Shown: positions 1 through 12,232, counted from the stretch's first letter. The stretch is DNA of 64,000 nt from Flavobacteriales bacterium (GCA_016715995.1 JADJXF010000014.1:1-64000); one strand, 5' to 3'. The notes: a model not told the origin generated them from the sequence alone. Program-made: numbers and translations.

Positions 1-359
1 CCGCGAAACCGCCCGCCCTACCGCTTCCTTCAGCCCGGGCTGTACCGCCGGTTTCAATAGATAATCCACGGCGCTGAAACGGGAATGCCTGATCGCATAC
101 TGGTCAAGGCCGTGACGAACATCACTTGGCCTGCGATGTCGCCGAGTTTCTCCAGTACTTGGAATCCGTCCATACGCGGGCATCTGCACGTCGAGGGAAG
201 ATTGGCGGTCCGGTGCGCGTTCCTTCACCGCGGCTATCGCTTCGGGTCCACTGCTGCACAGGGCGAGCACGCTCACCCTCCGGGCAATGATGTTCCAGTT
301 CGAGCCGCAACGTTTCCGGCTGTGCTTCTATCGTCCGATACGACCGCTGTGTAGGGCAA
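1..359 (-). CDS. LytTR-type response regulator, receiver domain only (cut by left edge, frameshifted)
   Basis: Reading across frames gives a CheY-like receiver: an acidic pair (VSDDE) near the N terminus, the phosphoacceptor Asp in LDVQMP at 178-195, a DGFQVLEKL helix, and the conserved Lys in DYLLKP at 49-66. Each block lies in a different frame, so there are at least three indels. A TTG at 357-359 gives a start PYTAVVSDD typical of the family. The DNA-binding half, expected to be LytTR because the neighbouring kinase is LytS-like, would lie beyond the left edge and is not seen. The gene follows the kinase directly and forms a two-component pair with it. Confidence 0.6.
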
Positions 360-371
360 CGATCGATAGGC

Positions 372-3300
372 CTGCAAGCAAAGGTCTCTGTGTACGATGG
401 GAATGTTCAATATTACCGGTCCTGACGGCAGCACCCGAAGCATCGACGAGGTCATCCACCCGGGAGCGTAGGCCAAGGCCCAGCGTCTTCGCGCTCAACT
501 CCATCCGTTCGGCTTATCCGCATTCCGAAGGACCGTTCACGTTGGCCTTGGGCGTTCTTCAGTTCTTCCGCCTTCTTCCGGCCCACACCATTGTCCTCAT
601 CACCACATGGAGTTCATCATCGACCTCCGTGATGTCCACGCTCAACGCCCCGTACGGTCCTCGCGATTCATGAGCCCATGCCAGATGGCATTCTCCACGT
701 ATGGCTGCATCAACACGGGCGGCACCAATACCGTCTCCGTGTCGATGCTCTCGGCCACGCGTATCACATGGTCGAATTTGTCCTCCAATCGCATCGATTC
801 GATCTCCACATACAGGCGAAGTGCTTCCAACTCGTCCTTCAGCGGCACCAGGTCCCTCGTGAGTTCTGGTGCAGAATGCGGACGGATGAGCATGGTGAAT
901 TTCCCGGTAATCCGCGGTCTCCCGCGGGCTCTTCGTCATCGCGTAGTACTTGATGCTGTTGAGGCTGTTGAAGAGGAAGTGGATTCCATTCTGCGCAGCA
1001 GTGCATTTCCACTTCGGCCAACTTCTTCTTGGAAATCGGACTTGCGTTGTTCTTCCATTTGTACCGCATGCAACTTCATTCTGAACAGGACTAAGATGCC
1101 GGTCGCCACGATCAGGACCATGGCGTATCCGCGCCCACGCGGTCCGGCACGACGGTGGCACGATCGTGAAGCGGATGGTCCGTTCGTTGTCCAGCGCACT
1201 ACCTCCGATCGCGGAACGAACGTGCAGCACATAGTCGCCCGGCTCCGCGGAGGCGAACCGAAGGCCGCGGTCCACACCAATGTTCCGCCAACCCTCATCC
1301 AACCCATCCATCCGGTAGATCATAGCGATGCGCATGTGCGCGGGTCGATCGATGGCCGAGAACTCGATGTACAACGGCAGGTCAGCATAGGCCACCATGA
1401 AGCGGGCATCGGAACGTGCATTCCACCCGGCAGGAGCATCGCCGTTGCGCGTGCCGATCCCCCGAATTCAATGGGCGCGGGTCGTGGACCCGCAATGTGC
1501 ATCGTCGATACCAAAGACTCGGAGTTCCGCCTGATCACCTGATCCCGCATCACCACCGTCCATCGCTCGTCACCATCAATGGCGAATCCTCGTCCGGCGA
1601 TCCAAGAGACCATCCGCTCTTCCAAAATGCTTGTAGGCCCCGGTCCGTGTATCCAGCATCAGCACACCCTGTCCACGGCCCAGATGCGGTCCCGATCATC
1701 GATCCGTATGAACAGGGTGCGGTCGGGACCGATCCCTGCGTCGATCATGGACCTCCATGGTCATTCGACCCGAGCGATCCACCTCCACCTGATACAGTCC
1801 GCCACTGGCCAGACTCAACCACATTCGCTTCCTGCTATCGCGATGCTGTACACGAACGGTGTCCCGAATCCCTGCTTCTCCGACGCGTCCGCGCCGAAGT
1901 TCAGGAAAGCGCTCGGCGGCCCGTCGCACACGCCTGCCGTGTCGCGTTCCGATCCACATCCGTCCCAGTTCATCCCTCCGAACGCGCGGATGGTGCTGTT
2001 GTCCGATCAGCGAATTGGGGTCGTCGGGTCGTGCCTCAACCAGCGATCCTGCTTCGTGCGGGTCCCGAATGAGCACCCCGGAGTTGCCTGTGCCGATCCG
2101 TATCCGCCCTTCGCATCCTCGTACAATCCAGCGGTCCAGAACCGTTGGTCGGGGAACAATGGCCGGAACTCGCTTCCTCCCGCCCCATCATCATCGGCCA
2201 TCGCGTGTGGTCATCCACACCGTGCCGTCACTTCATGCATCAGCAGACCATTCACACGAACGGCGCGGTCATCCTCTGAACTGCGTGGGGCCTGATCACC
2301 TCCCATGCACCATCGCGTTGGCGCATCACACCGTGCCCATCGTAGGTGCCGATGAGCAGGTCATCGCTTTCCGGCGCATGGGTCACGGCCACGACCCACA
2401 GCGCGTGAGCTCGAGAACACCGTCGTCCGGGAATCCATCAGTGAATAGGCGTATGGACTTGCGGACATGCGGGCAAGGCCGCCGTTGTCCGTGGCGGCCG
2501 CGATGTTCGTCGCGCAACCGCGGCAGTGCGTCGATCGCGCTGTCGCTGGATCTCCCAAAAGGATGCAGTACGGCATCCCCGAGCGGATGCGGTCCGGTCC
2601 GGGCGCTCACCTCCAAGATGCCGTACTCGGATGGCACTCCACAACGTTGTCGTCCTTTGGCCAGACGCTGGTGGTATATCCGCCCACGATCCCGTTCATC
2701 TGCATGATGCGGAAATGCTCAGCCGGACCATGGTCGACCTTGAAACGCTGCAAACCCGGGTCCCCATGACCCCAGCCCGATCCATTCGTTCCAGACGAAC
2801 GCAGGTACGGTCTCCATAGCGTGGCTCCCTCCGGATGGGCATAGACCACGTATCGACCATCAGTGATGAGGAACCTCGCCACATTCACGGATGTGGTGAC
2901 GAATCACCCGGTCCGTTCTGGCCGGTAGGCCGAAATGGGACGTCACCGTCGCATCATCGAAAAGGGACCGTGGCAGTTCAAAGCGCGATGTTCCGTTCGG
3001 TCGGTCGTCCGATCCTGACCATCTCCCGACCCATGCTGCACCAGACCATCACCTATGAGTTCCACATGGTTCGTGTTCAGCACCGCAGGCATGTGCGCAT
3101 GATCAGGCCGCTGGGCACGGCGCATGGCCATATTCCATGCACACGGTCCGTTCTCTGTGGCTAACCAGAGCAGGCTATCGCCTTGCAGCGCCATCCAATC
3201 CAGCCACTTCGTCCGGGCTTATCGTCAAGCTATCATCCGGGTCAGACCAGAACCGTTCGACCGTGGTACCATTGGTCACGAACAAAGCTCTTCCAAACTC

Positions 3301-3700
3301 CCTGAATCCAGACCCGACCAAGGCCGTCCTCGACCATCATGCCGATGCGCCGATCCTGCAATTCCGGAAGGTCGTGACATGAACGCTTCACCTTCCGGGA
3401 ACGGTTGAGCACGTATCCCGATCCCGAAAAGCGCTGCCGATACGACCGACCACACCCGGCTATGTTCGCACCACTATGCATCGGGAATAACGCACCGCAT
3501 CGAAGTTCGAGCATGCGGCCCATTCTTTCGCCCCCGCCGAGCATCAACGCCCTTGATCGAGCGACAATCCGCTGGCCAATATGGACCGTATCGATCCGCA
3601 TCGGCTATGAGATGCTGCAGTGGCGGGTGGTGGCAAGGTAAGGCCGAGCGGCTACTGCGCTGATCCGCCCTTCAATTTGCGTGCGCTTTTGTACATTGGC
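372..3700 (-). pseudogene. Propeller-type sensor histidine kinase (LytS-like), heavily frameshifted
   Basis: Fragments in all three minus frames line up as one protein. At 1.6-3.6 kb are propeller-repeat pieces such as DELGRMWIGT, DSRKRMWLSL and VEDGLGRVW (two-component regulator propeller). At 1.15-1.4 kb is a Y_Y_Y-type domain (YRMDGLDEGWRNIG, EPGDYVLHV). At 0.94-1.02 kb is the His-kinase box (NPHFLFNSLNSIKYYAMTKSP read across a shift), and at 0.64-0.89 kb LVPLKDELEALRLYVEIESMR and the N box QPYVENAIWHGLMNR. This is the architecture of Bacteroidota sensors that signal to LytTR regulators, and such a regulator follows. More than ten indels break the frame. Both ends are approximate. Shown as a disrupted gene; sequencing error is the more likely cause. 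Confidence 0.65.
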
Positions 3701-3778
3701 TTGGAAGATCCGCAATCGCTCATCACCGATCTCGAGCAAGGTCCGCGCGCATGTGAAGCCCCGCTTCATCGCGGTTCT

Positions 3779-5900
3779 TCACCAGAACCTTGCCCGCAGC
3801 GCGATCACAGTTCCTTCCCGGCGCCGAGATGCCCGATGAATAGGGGCTCATAGCGCTGGTCCGGGTGATGTCTTCCACGCTTCCGGATGCCTGCACCACC
3901 TGCTCCACATGATACGATGCGCGCACATTCAGCGTGTGCCAAGACGGCGAATGCGGACGTCCTTGCGCATCAAGCGCGTGTATCGGCAGCTTTTGGCCTG
4001 CTCGCTCGGCGGAAGCTCATCGATGCGAAGCCGCTGCTGAACTGCACGAATACCTGCGCGCACTTTCTTTCGCTCCCGGTGATGCCCGCTTGCTCGAACG
4101 GTGGCGGTGCATGACGCAGGGCACATCGGTCGTGCTCGCATCGTCCTGCTCTACGCCATCCTGCCAATTGTAACGCGCATCGAGCGTCAGGTTCTTCGCG
4201 ATGCGGGGATCAATCCCGAGCGAGATTCCGATCACACGGGCCTGAGCCGCGTTCTGAATGCGTCCATCTCGACTGGCTCACTCGTACGCGCGATGCTATC
4301 TGAGCCATTCAGCGTGAACGGCCTTCGCACCATCGCGTTGTCGAGCAGCACCTGATAAGCCATGGCTCTGTAAGCGCACCTTTTCGCCGAAGGACTCTCG
4401 ATGCCGATGTCGGCCGAATAGGCGTACCGGCTTCCGTGTCGGATTGGGCACGATTACCGCGCCAGGCTCGCGTCGAACACCTTGCCGATGTCGTCGATGT
4501 TCGGTGCGCGAAGCCTGAGCTTCAAATCGATAGAAAACTTCCAGTCCTTGCCCGGGCGGTAGGATCGCGCCCAGATTGCCCGTGACCGCGCAGTTGCTCA
4601 AGCTCCGCGCCAGGCCGGGTACGCGAAGAGCGAGGTCGAAGGTGCATTGCAGCGCCGACCAGTTGTATCGCGCACCAGCGGAGAGCGTCAAGCGGTCGTT
4701 GGCATCGTGCATGGCTCCGGAGGTAGGCCGATCCCGCGTTCCACTTGAACCATCCGGATAGCGTGAACTGATGGTCGTCTCCGCGCCGCTGGTCCGGTTC
4801 ACGGGATACCCTTCGACCCGATAGCATTCGTGACGTGCTCCGCACCGTAAAGCACCTGGTACGCGCGCCTGAGGTCCTTCCCCATCCAGATTCATGTAGA
4901 TGCCGCTCACGCTTTCGGTCTGTGTTCGCTTGTTCGCGTTGCGGAAGCTGCGGTCGTTGCGGCTCTCCGTGTAGTCCCGGTAGGCGATGGAGAGCCGCGC
5001 TTGGGGCCGTTGCTGCCCATGCGCAGGTCGCCGAAGCGCGTGAAGGACACGCTGCCGACGAATGCCAGCTTGCGACTCCCAAGGCCGATGTGAATATTCC
5101 CGCACATCTCATTGGCCGACGAGCCATAGCGGGCCATGGCGCCGCCGCGCAAGAGCAAGCTGCTATCCGGGCTGAATCGCGGACGAAGCAGGTGGGAAGT
5201 CCAGCACCCCGCCGATGGCATCGCTTCCATAGGTCACGGCGCCGGGCCCGCATCACCTCCGCGCGACCGATCGCATTGGCATCCACGCCGATCACGTTCT
5301 GCAAGTTGCCTGCGCGATAGATGGCGTTGTTCATGCGCACGCCGTCAACCACGATGAGCACGCGGTTGGCTCTGAAGCCGCGCAGCATGAAGGCTGCCGC
5401 CGCCCAGCTGGCTCTTCTGCACGAAGACCCCGCCGCCTGCTGCAATGCATCGGCTGCCGTTCCGGGATTGTTATTGGCGACTTCCGCGGGGCGATCACCG
5501 CTATCTGGTCGGGCACGCGCGCGCGTCCTGTTCCCAGCGGTTGGCGCTCACCACGAAGGCATCGAGCCTGATGGGCAGCGCTGACAGGCCGACCTGATTG
5601 CCCATGGCGAGCACATGCTGGTAGCTGAGCACACGTGATTCATAGGCCGATCATGCGGAACTGATGGAATCAGCGCCAGTGAAAGCGTTGATATCGGCGC
5701 GACCGCGTGCATCCGGGTGATGGCCGATGCGCCCGTGCTGGCATGATGCAGGGTCGCCGCTTGCCGAGCGGGGCCAGCGTGGTGGCATCGACCACCATGA
5801 CCTGCTGACTCAAGGTATTCAACGGAACCATGAACGTTGCGAGGCAAGCCGCCAAGCTGCTCAACCGAAGCAATTGGTTCGCGGCTCCACAGAAGGACAT
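3779..5900 (-). pseudogene. TonB-dependent outer-membrane receptor, frameshifted
   Basis: The N terminus at 5900 has a signal-like segment (LSSLAACLATFMVPLNTLS) followed by QQVMVVDATTLAPL, a carboxypeptidase-regulatory-like domain. The TonB plug is clear at 5.2-5.45 kb: FMLRGFRANRVLIVVDGVRMNN and GVDANAIGRAEVMRG. Barrel-strand pieces follow (LSIAYRDYTESRND, LTLSAGARYNWS, NLTLDARYNWQDG). The C terminus reads SAPGRN then VIALRARFW with a terminal Trp and a stop at 3779, typical of a beta-barrel. At least eight indels break the frame. Ligand unknown. The gene lies upstream of, and in the same direction as, the sensor kinase and regulator, so they may be co-regulated. Confidence 0.65.
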
Positions 5901-5945
5901 GGCGCGCAAAGTAGCGGAGCCCGCGCAGCCGCAACATCCGGCTTC

Positions 5946-8144
5946 CTAATGCTCCGGCGCCTTGCTCACCCGCACCCGCAGCAAACGCGACGGTGAGCAC
6001 TTTCGCGGAGCAGCGTCTCCAAAGCCAAGGCGTCCTCGGTGCTCCGTTTCATCGGACACTTGCAAGAGGCTCGATACGCACGCCCGGCATCGATGCGCGG
6101 CGCGCGCAAGGTGAGCGCGCTCGGGCAATTCCATTCGCCCTGCAATGCCGTGAGGTCCATTACCTCCACCGGCAGTGAACTCGAGGTCGATGATGAAGCG
6201 ATCGCTCTGCTGGAAGTCCCAGTGGAAGGGGAGGTCGCGGCTCTCAGCACGGAAGCCATCCGCCACCGCATGGGCGAAGAAGGGTTGCAGCTCCATGGCG
6301 AAGAGGCCGTCGGCTTCGGGCGTCACCCACTGGGCGATGGCCAACTTCGCGGCCGCTCGCGGAAGCGGAAGGGAGGATCGATTGCAGCCCTCGATCGCTG
6401 GTGCCGATCAACGCCGCATGGGGCAAGTGCGCCGGGGAATGGCCATAGCCCGGATGCACCGTGCTGTCGATGCGATCGCCGAGGAAAGCCGCTCTTCCCA
6501 AGGTGCTGAACTGGCCGCTCAGCAGGATGCGTGCATCACCGGCAGCGTCAGCTTTGTCCAGGTCGATGCGCAGGCGATGCTCCATGGCTCGCACATTCGC
6601 AGCAGGATCGCCAGTGGGCAGTTCCACGAAGAGCGGAGGACTCGGGTCATCGGCGATGAGGCGCTGGAGGTCGATCAGCAGCGCGTTGGAGCCTTCCCAA
6701 TAGAAAGGCAACTCGTTGGCGAACCAGCCGTGGCGCCGACGCTTGGGGTGCATCCAGAGCATGCCCGCGCCATCACCGATTCCGAAGAGCCATTCGTTAT
6801 CGCGCATGGGCGTGGTGAAGCGGTCGTCGAGCCGGCCGCTGCGCTTGTCGAGCAAGTAAGCGGTGACGTGGTCGTTGCCCTCGGCGTTGAGGAGCTTGCT
6901 GTAGAGATCGTACCGGCTGATGTCGCGCAAGCGCTCGTCCCTCACTTGGTCGCCCATGCGCGCGAGGCTGCGGTCAGGTCGAAGTACCAATCGCGGTCGG
7001 CATCGTAGGTGAAGTCGCGTGCAATGCGTTCGTGAAGGGCCTCCATGCGGCGCGCCTTCAGCGTATCCGGGATCGCAGCACACGTCTCCCGGATGAATGC
7101 CTTGATCTGCCGATTCTGCCGATCGGGCAGCTTCTTCTGCGCCACACGCCTCCACCACATGGCCTTGGCTTCGCGCTGCCGGATGGCTTGCAGCCAGGGC
7201 TGCTGCGTGACCGGCAGATTGCTCAATCGCTCGCGCCGCAGGTTGCGCAGGTCATCGGGCGCGAAGGCGATGATGATGCTCGGGAGCTCATCGGCGGGAC
7301 GCGCGCCTACCTCATCCATCACACCGGGCAAATCGCGCTGCTCCCACACGGCACGACGAGCGTTCCCGTCGTGTTCCCGATGCACGGGCACCGCTTCGGC
7401 ATATCCCAGCCCGTGCTTCGCGTGGTGCATAGAGCACTTCGATGCGCTGTTCGCGGATGGGCAGGGCGCCGTGGAAGAAGATGCGCCAATTGGTCAAGCG
7501 CGACCAGTTGTCCATCCACTGATGCTGCCGCGCCAACCGAGGGTGTGCGGAGCATTTGCTGTCCCAGGGCAGCATGTACTTCCAGCGGTACTCCACGACG
7601 TCGCCCGGCATGATGCCTTGCGGGTAGTGCGTCTCCGCCATCGTCGCCTGGAAGTTCACCGGATTGCCCAAGTAGCCGTATGCGCCGCGCTTGGCCACGG
7701 GCAGTTCGGTCCATGAACCATCGGGCCGGATCACGCGCGCTGCGAAATGATCCACGCGCAGGTTGAAGAGGAACGGGTAGGGCCGGGTGTCCAGCCGAGC
7801 GTAGGGTTTGCCGAGTTCATCGTAAGGCGGGTCGAGGCTCTCGGGCAGCACAATCGGGCCGTAGCGCTTGATGTCCTCACGCTCCGTGAAGCGCACCACC
7901 TTGCGCCGCTCGAAGAAGAAGGCGATGTACTCGGGCTTCACGTTGCGGATGCGCACTGAGAACTCGTCGGCGAGGATCTCCGAGTCGATGATGCGGCCTT
8001 CTTCCCAGGAAGGATCCCACGCCGGCGCATCGCTCCAAACGAATGGAGCCGTTTGCGCAATCAGTGCTGCGGAACCAGCTAGGGAGGGGGGGGGCCCGGG
8101 CGCGGGGGGCCGCGTCCCGCGAGCAAGGAGGAGCCGGGGCGCAT
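5946..8144 (-). pseudogene. DUF3857/transglutaminase-like protein, frameshifted
   Basis: The best-preserved block (7.3-7.96 kb) reads FSVRIRNVKPEYIAFF, YARLDTRPYPFLFNLRVDH, NFQATMAETHYPQGIMPGDVVEYRWKYML, which matches DUF3857-type N-terminal domains of large Bacteroidota exported proteins. A transglutaminase-like segment follows (IARDFTYDADRDWYFDL), then a C-terminal beta-rich part (ELPFYWEGSNALLIDLQRL). A Met at 8144 followed by a hydrophobic run ending near AALIAQ suggests a signal peptide. It is interrupted by a run of nine C on the coding strand (8084-8095), a likely homopolymer error. Several other shifts break the gene. The exact 3' end (5946 or 5966) depends on frame. Function not known. 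Confidence 0.55.
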
Positions 8145-8195
8145 GGCGATGGGAGTTGGCCCATCGACGGCGAGCGGAGGAATCAATCGGAGACG

Positions 8196-9496
8196 CTACT
8201 TCTTCCGGAAGTACAACCGCATCGGCACCCCGGTGAAGCGCCAGTGCTCGCGAAGGCGGTTCTCGATGAATCGCTCGTAGCTGGGCTTGATGTACTGTGG
8301 CAGGTTGCAGTGGAAGACGAAGCTGGGCACGTGCAAGGGCAGCTGCTGGATGAACTTGATGGTGACCTGCTTGCTCTTGTACATGGGTGGCTGCTGCCGC
8401 TCGATCTCGGGCAGCAGCACATCGTTGAGCTTGCGCGTGGGGATCCGGCGCCTGCGGTCCTCGAACACCTGCATCGCCATCTCCATCACCTTCAGGATGC
8501 GCTGCTTCTCCACCACACTGGTGAAGACGACCGGCACATCGTCAAAGGGCTCCATGCTTTTCTTCAGCTCGGCCTCGAAGGCCTTCATGGTGTTGGTCTC
8601 CTTCTCGATGAGGTCCCACTTGTTCACAACCACCACCACGCCCTTGCCATTCTTCTGGATGATCGAGAGGATATGCAGGTCCTGCTGCTGCATGGCCTCG
8701 CGGGCGTCGAGCATCAGGATGCAGATGTCGCTGTCCTCGATGGCGCGGATGGAGCGCATCACGCTATAGAACTCGATGTCCTCATCGACCTTGGCCTTCT
8801 TGCGGATGCCCGCAGTATCGAGCAAGATCAGGTCGTGCCCGAAGACGTTCCAACGCGTGTTGGCGGTATCGCGCGTGGTGCCTGCCACCGGCGTCACGAT
8901 GCTCTGATCGCTGCCCAGCATGGCGTTCACCAGCGATGACTTGCCCACGTTGGGCCGGCCGACGATGGCCATCTTGGGGATGTCCGGTTTCCTCCTCCGT
9001 GGGCTTGCGGAAGGTCTTGATCAACTCATCGAGCAGGTCGCCGGTGCCCGCGCCGCTGGCCGCTGCAATGGCATGCACCTCGCCGAGCCCGAGTTAGTAG
9101 AATTCCGCGGTGAGGTATTGCCGGTCGAAGGTATCGACTCTGTTCGCGCCGAGCAGCACCGGCTTCTTGCCCTGCGCAGCAGCCCCGCGATGGTCTCGTC
9201 CATGGCCGTGATGCCGCCTTGCACATCCACCATGAAGAGCACCGTATCGGCTTCCTCGATCGCGAGACTCACCTGCTTGCGGATCTCGCCTCGAACACAT
9301 CGTCGCTGCCGCTCACATAGCCGCCGGTGTCGATGACGCTGAAGAGGATCCCGTTCCATTCTGCCTTGCCGTAGTGGCGGTCGCGCGTGGTGCCGGCGGT
9401 GGGGTCGGTAATGGCCTCGCGGCGTTCGATCAAACGATTGAACAGCGTGCTCTTGCCCACATTGGGGCGGCCTACGATTGCGACGATGTTTCCCAT
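8196..9496 (-). CDS. der: Ribosome biogenesis GTPase Der (frameshifted)
   Basis: Der (EngA) has two tandem GTPase domains and a C-terminal KH-like domain and acts in 50S subunit maturation. Domain 1 starts at 9496 with MGNIVAIVGRPNVGKST, and domain 2 has MAIVGRPNVGKSS, DTAGIRKK and NKWD. The C terminus is PSYERFIENRLREHWRFTGVPMRLYFRKK. The reading frame is broken near 9289, 9174 and 8984. In addition, an in-frame TAA stands where a sense codon is expected, just after AEFY near 9095. Der is essential in most bacteria, so these defects probably reflect the sequence data. The start overlaps the end of era (TGAGATG), indicating co-transcription. Confidence 0.85.
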
Positions 9497-9497
9497 C

Positions 9498-10374
9498 TCA
9501 GTATCCGTATCGCTTCAGTTTCGAGTCATCCTCCCGCCAGTCCGCATCCACCTTCACCTTCAGGTCGAGGAAGACCTTGGAGCCAACGAAGCGTTCGATG
9601 GCAAGGCGCGCCTTCGGTGCCCAGCTTCCGCAGCGCCTTGCCGCCCTGGCCGATGATGATGCCCTTCTGGCTCTCGCGCATCACGATCACATCGGCCTGG
9701 ATCTTCACCAACGTTTCTCCCTCCTCGAAGCTGTTTACCACCACCTGCGTGCTGTAGGGGATCTCTTGCTTGTAATAGGTGAGGATCTTCTCGCGGATCA
9801 TCTCGCTGACGAAGAAGCGCATGTTCCGGTCGCTCAACTCATCCTTAGGGAAGTATGGCGGATGCTCGGGCAGCTTCTCCACGAGGTAGGCGCGCAGTTC
9901 CAGCACATTCAATCCATGCAGGGCCGACAGCGGGACCACCTTGGCATCGGGCAGCGCGGCCTGCCAGACCTCCAATGCCGTGAGGATATCCTCTTCCTGC
10001 CCCGTATCCACCTTGTTCACCAGCAGCACTTTGGGGCCGTTGAAGCGGCGGGCGCGTGAAAGGACATTCTCCGCCTTCTCCGGCTTCTGGCCAAGCTCCA
10101 CAAGCACGATGAGGATATCCGCATCGACAAGTGCCTCTTCCACCGCACCCATCATACGCTCGTGCATCCTGTACTGCGGGTCGAGGATGCCCGGTGTATC
10201 ACTCAGCACCAACTGGTGATCCTCGCCATTCAGGATGCCCAGGATGCGGTGGCGCGTGGTCTGCGCCTTCGGATTGGTGATCACCAGCCGCTCGCCCAAC
10301 AGTGCATTGAGCAAGGTGCTCTTGCCCACGTTGGGCTCCCCGATGATGTTGACGTATCCGGCTTTGTGCGCCAT
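9498..10374 (-). CDS. era: GTPase Era (one frameshift near the 3' end)
   Basis: Era binds the 3' end of 16S rRNA and assists 30S assembly. G1 is GEPNVGKST, G3 is DTPG, G4 is NKVD and a KH domain follows (IREKILTYYKQEIPYS, VIMRESQKGIIIGQGGKALRKLG). The open frame continues to 9526 with an unrelated tail. Removing one extra base near 9613 restores the normal ending (a VDADWREDDSKLKRYGY-type tail) and a stop at 9498, one base from the der start. So a single inserted base is likely. A terminator and the initiator tRNA lie upstream. Confidence 0.9.
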
Positions 10375-10383
10375 GGCTTAAAG

Positions 10384-10410
10384 AAAGAACCCCGACTCGC
10401 GCCGGGGCTC
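10384..10410 (-). terminator. Terminator after the initiator tRNA
   Basis: On the minus strand, an inverted repeat with a GCCCCG/CGGGGT stem is followed by a TTCTTTCTTT tract. It lies between the tRNA and era and is placed to end the tRNA transcript. Confidence 0.6.
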
Positions 10411-10416
10411 ACTTCG

Positions 10417-10489
10417 TAGCGGGGGTAGGACTCGAACCTACGGCCTTCGGGTTATGAGCCCGACGAGCTACCATCTGCTCCACCCCGCA
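10417..10489 (-). tRNA. tRNA-Met (CAT), initiator type
   Basis: The cloverleaf is complete: D arm GGAGCAGATGGTAGCTC, anticodon arm with three G-C pairs (GGG-CTCATAA-CCC), and T arm GGTTCGAGTCC. The three consecutive G-C pairs and the unpaired first base pair (T1:T72) mark it as initiator tRNA-fMet. CCA is not encoded. A -7 box lies eight bases upstream. Confidence 0.93.
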
Positions 10490-10497
10490 ATGGGGCG

Positions 10498-10505
10498 CAA
10501 ATATA
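10498..10505 (-). promoter_or_regulatory. -7 promoter box of the initiator tRNA
   Basis: The minus strand reads TATATTTG, a perfect match to the Bacteroidota -7 consensus TAnnTTTG, followed by CGCCCC. It ends eight bases before the mature tRNA 5' end. Confidence 0.6.
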
Positions 10506-10531
10506 GCCGCTCGTGGCGCCTCACCAATCCG

Positions 10532-12148
10532 TTACTGCACTTTAAGGGCGATATGGGCCAATGGCACGATCGGACCTTGCCCATTGGCGAGCTGCGCCCT
10601 GATCTCCTCGATGGCGATCTGGTCACCCGGCCGTGCCTTGCTGAGCACTTGCAGAACGGCCGCATTGAAGCGATTGCCGGTGCAATGGTGCACAACGGGC
10701 GAACCGCCACCGCGCTGCCAACTGAAGGTGAAGCTCTTGGCCGCCCATGTATCGCCGAAATCCGTGTTGGTCTTCACCATGACACCGCCTGGGCGCCGCA
10801 GCTCGCTGAGCTGGATCTTCGTATCCGCCGCGCCCTTGTCTGCCAAGTAGGCCGATGGTGGTGGCAGGTTCTTCACCCTGAACTGGACCGGCCCGATGCG
10901 ACGCGTGCTGCCATCGGGCATGGTGGCCATCGCGCTTACCTCGGCCGTGCTACCTGTCATGTCCGTGGCCACCCAGCCGTTGCCTTTACGCGCGATGCGA
11001 CCGTTGCTGATGGTCGCTTGCAGACGGTCGGCAGGCACACCCGGCACGCTCAAGTCGATGGGATTCTCCACGCCCCGGTAGAGCACGTTCATCTTGGTCG
11101 GCGAGGCCACCAGCAAAGGCGCCATGACCTGATACGTGGTCGTGTATGGAATCTCCTCCAAGCCTCTGGGTCCGTCGAAGCGGATCAAGCCTTCCACACG
11201 CTGCTCTCCGATGCTATGCCCAGGCAGCCTCAATTTGGCTTTGCCATCAGCGCCAATTGGCAACAAGCTTCCATCCTTGAGCAGCACCTGGGCGGGATTC
11301 CTGGGGTCGTAGGCGGCCAGGAAGACATCGGCACGGAAGGAGTCCCCGGTCATGATGAAACTGCTCTGCGGCACAACGGCGGTGGTCAACGTTCCGAAGC
11401 GGTAGTCGTCCAGTTCCGCGCTGCGGTACAGCCATTTCACCATATCATTCTCCGCCGCGCGGATGTCCGCTTGCAGCTTGCTGAGCGTGGCGATGCCCGC
11501 CGCCAGCGGCACATCGTAGAAGTTGAGGCTCTCCCAATTGTTGAGCGTGCCAGAGGCGTCGCGCCGGTCATTGAAATCGAACAGCGCATCCAAGGCGCTC
11601 GCCAGCGCCTGACCCTTGGCCCCGGCCAATGATTTGAGACTGTCGCGGAACGCCGCCATCCCGATGCGCAACTCGTACGCGCTGCCGGCACCCTGCCTCG
11701 GTGATGCCGGCTCGCTTCCCACGAGTGCCTGCGTGAGCACATCTCGGTCGTCCTTCATCTCCAGGGCCAGGAGCGCGCGCAGCGTATCGCGCCCATCGGC
11801 ATCCTTGCCCCGCAGGCTGGCCAGCTCCACGCCATCAGCCTTGGCGATAGTGGCGCCCTTGATTCCCTCGATGTGCTTCACGAGCGAATCGGCCATGGCC
11901 TTCACGCGGCTGGCCTGCTCATGCTTCTCCCCGAACTTGTCCGGGAATCGTGCAGCCGCATCAGCGAACACCGCGTATTCAAGTGCGGAGCGCTGCTCAT
12001 GCGCCCGCTCGCTCCGTACCAGCTCCGCATCCATGATGGCGAATGCATCCAGCACCTCCTTGCTCACGTTCAGCGCGAGTATCGCGGTGAGCACGAGGTA
12101 CATCATGTTGATCATCTTCTGCCGCGGGGGCAGCCTCATCGTGGCCAT
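10532..12148 (-). CDS. Second GldM-like protein (T9SS motor shaft paralogue)
   Basis: GldM is an inner-membrane protein with one transmembrane helix and a long periplasmic shaft; with GldL it forms the proton-driven motor of type IX secretion. This gene is about as long as the main gldM nearby and shares its hallmark start: (L/P)PRQKMINMMYLVLTA(I/L)LALNVSKE in both. It also shares RDASGT(L/M)N(N/S)WES(L/I)NFY(D/H)VPLAAGI, SFIMTGD against SYVTVGS, and a block around KMNVLYRGVENPI. The start at 12148 is chosen because it matches gldM; an in-frame ATG at 12187 adds 13 residues without similarity. No second gldL is seen. It lies downstream of the ABC-F gene in the same direction. Confidence 0.85.
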   Translation of the reverse strand: MATMRLPPRQKMINMMYLVLTAILALNVSKEVLDAFAIMDAELVRSERAHEQRSALEYAVFADAAARFPDKFGEKHEQASRVKAMADSLVKHIEGIKGATIAKADGVELASLRGKDADGRDTLRALLALEMKDDRDVLTQALVGSEPASPRQGAGSAYELRIGMAAFRDSLKSLAGAKGQALASALDALFDFNDRRDASGTLNNWESLNFYDVPLAAGIATLSKLQADIRAAENDMVKWLYRSAELDDYRFGTLTTAVVPQSSFIMTGDSFRADVFLAAYDPRNPAQVLLKDGSLLPIGADGKAKLRLPGHSIGEQRVEGLIRFDGPRGLEEIPYTTTYQVMAPLLVASPTKMNVLYRGVENPIDLSVPGVPADRLQATISNGRIARKGNGWVATDMTGSTAEVSAMATMPDGSTRRIGPVQFRVKNLPPPSAYLADKGAADTKIQLSELRRPGGVMVKTNTDFGDTWAAKSFTFSWQRGGGSPVVHHCTGNRFNAAVLQVLSKARPGDQIAIEEIRAQLANGQGPIVPLAHIALKVQ

Positions 12149-12232
12149 GGCTTGGTGTGTTCTCGACGTCGCAATCTGCGCCGTCACACAACCAATGCCC
12201 AGAACCGATGATCGTAACGCGCGTAGTGCGGC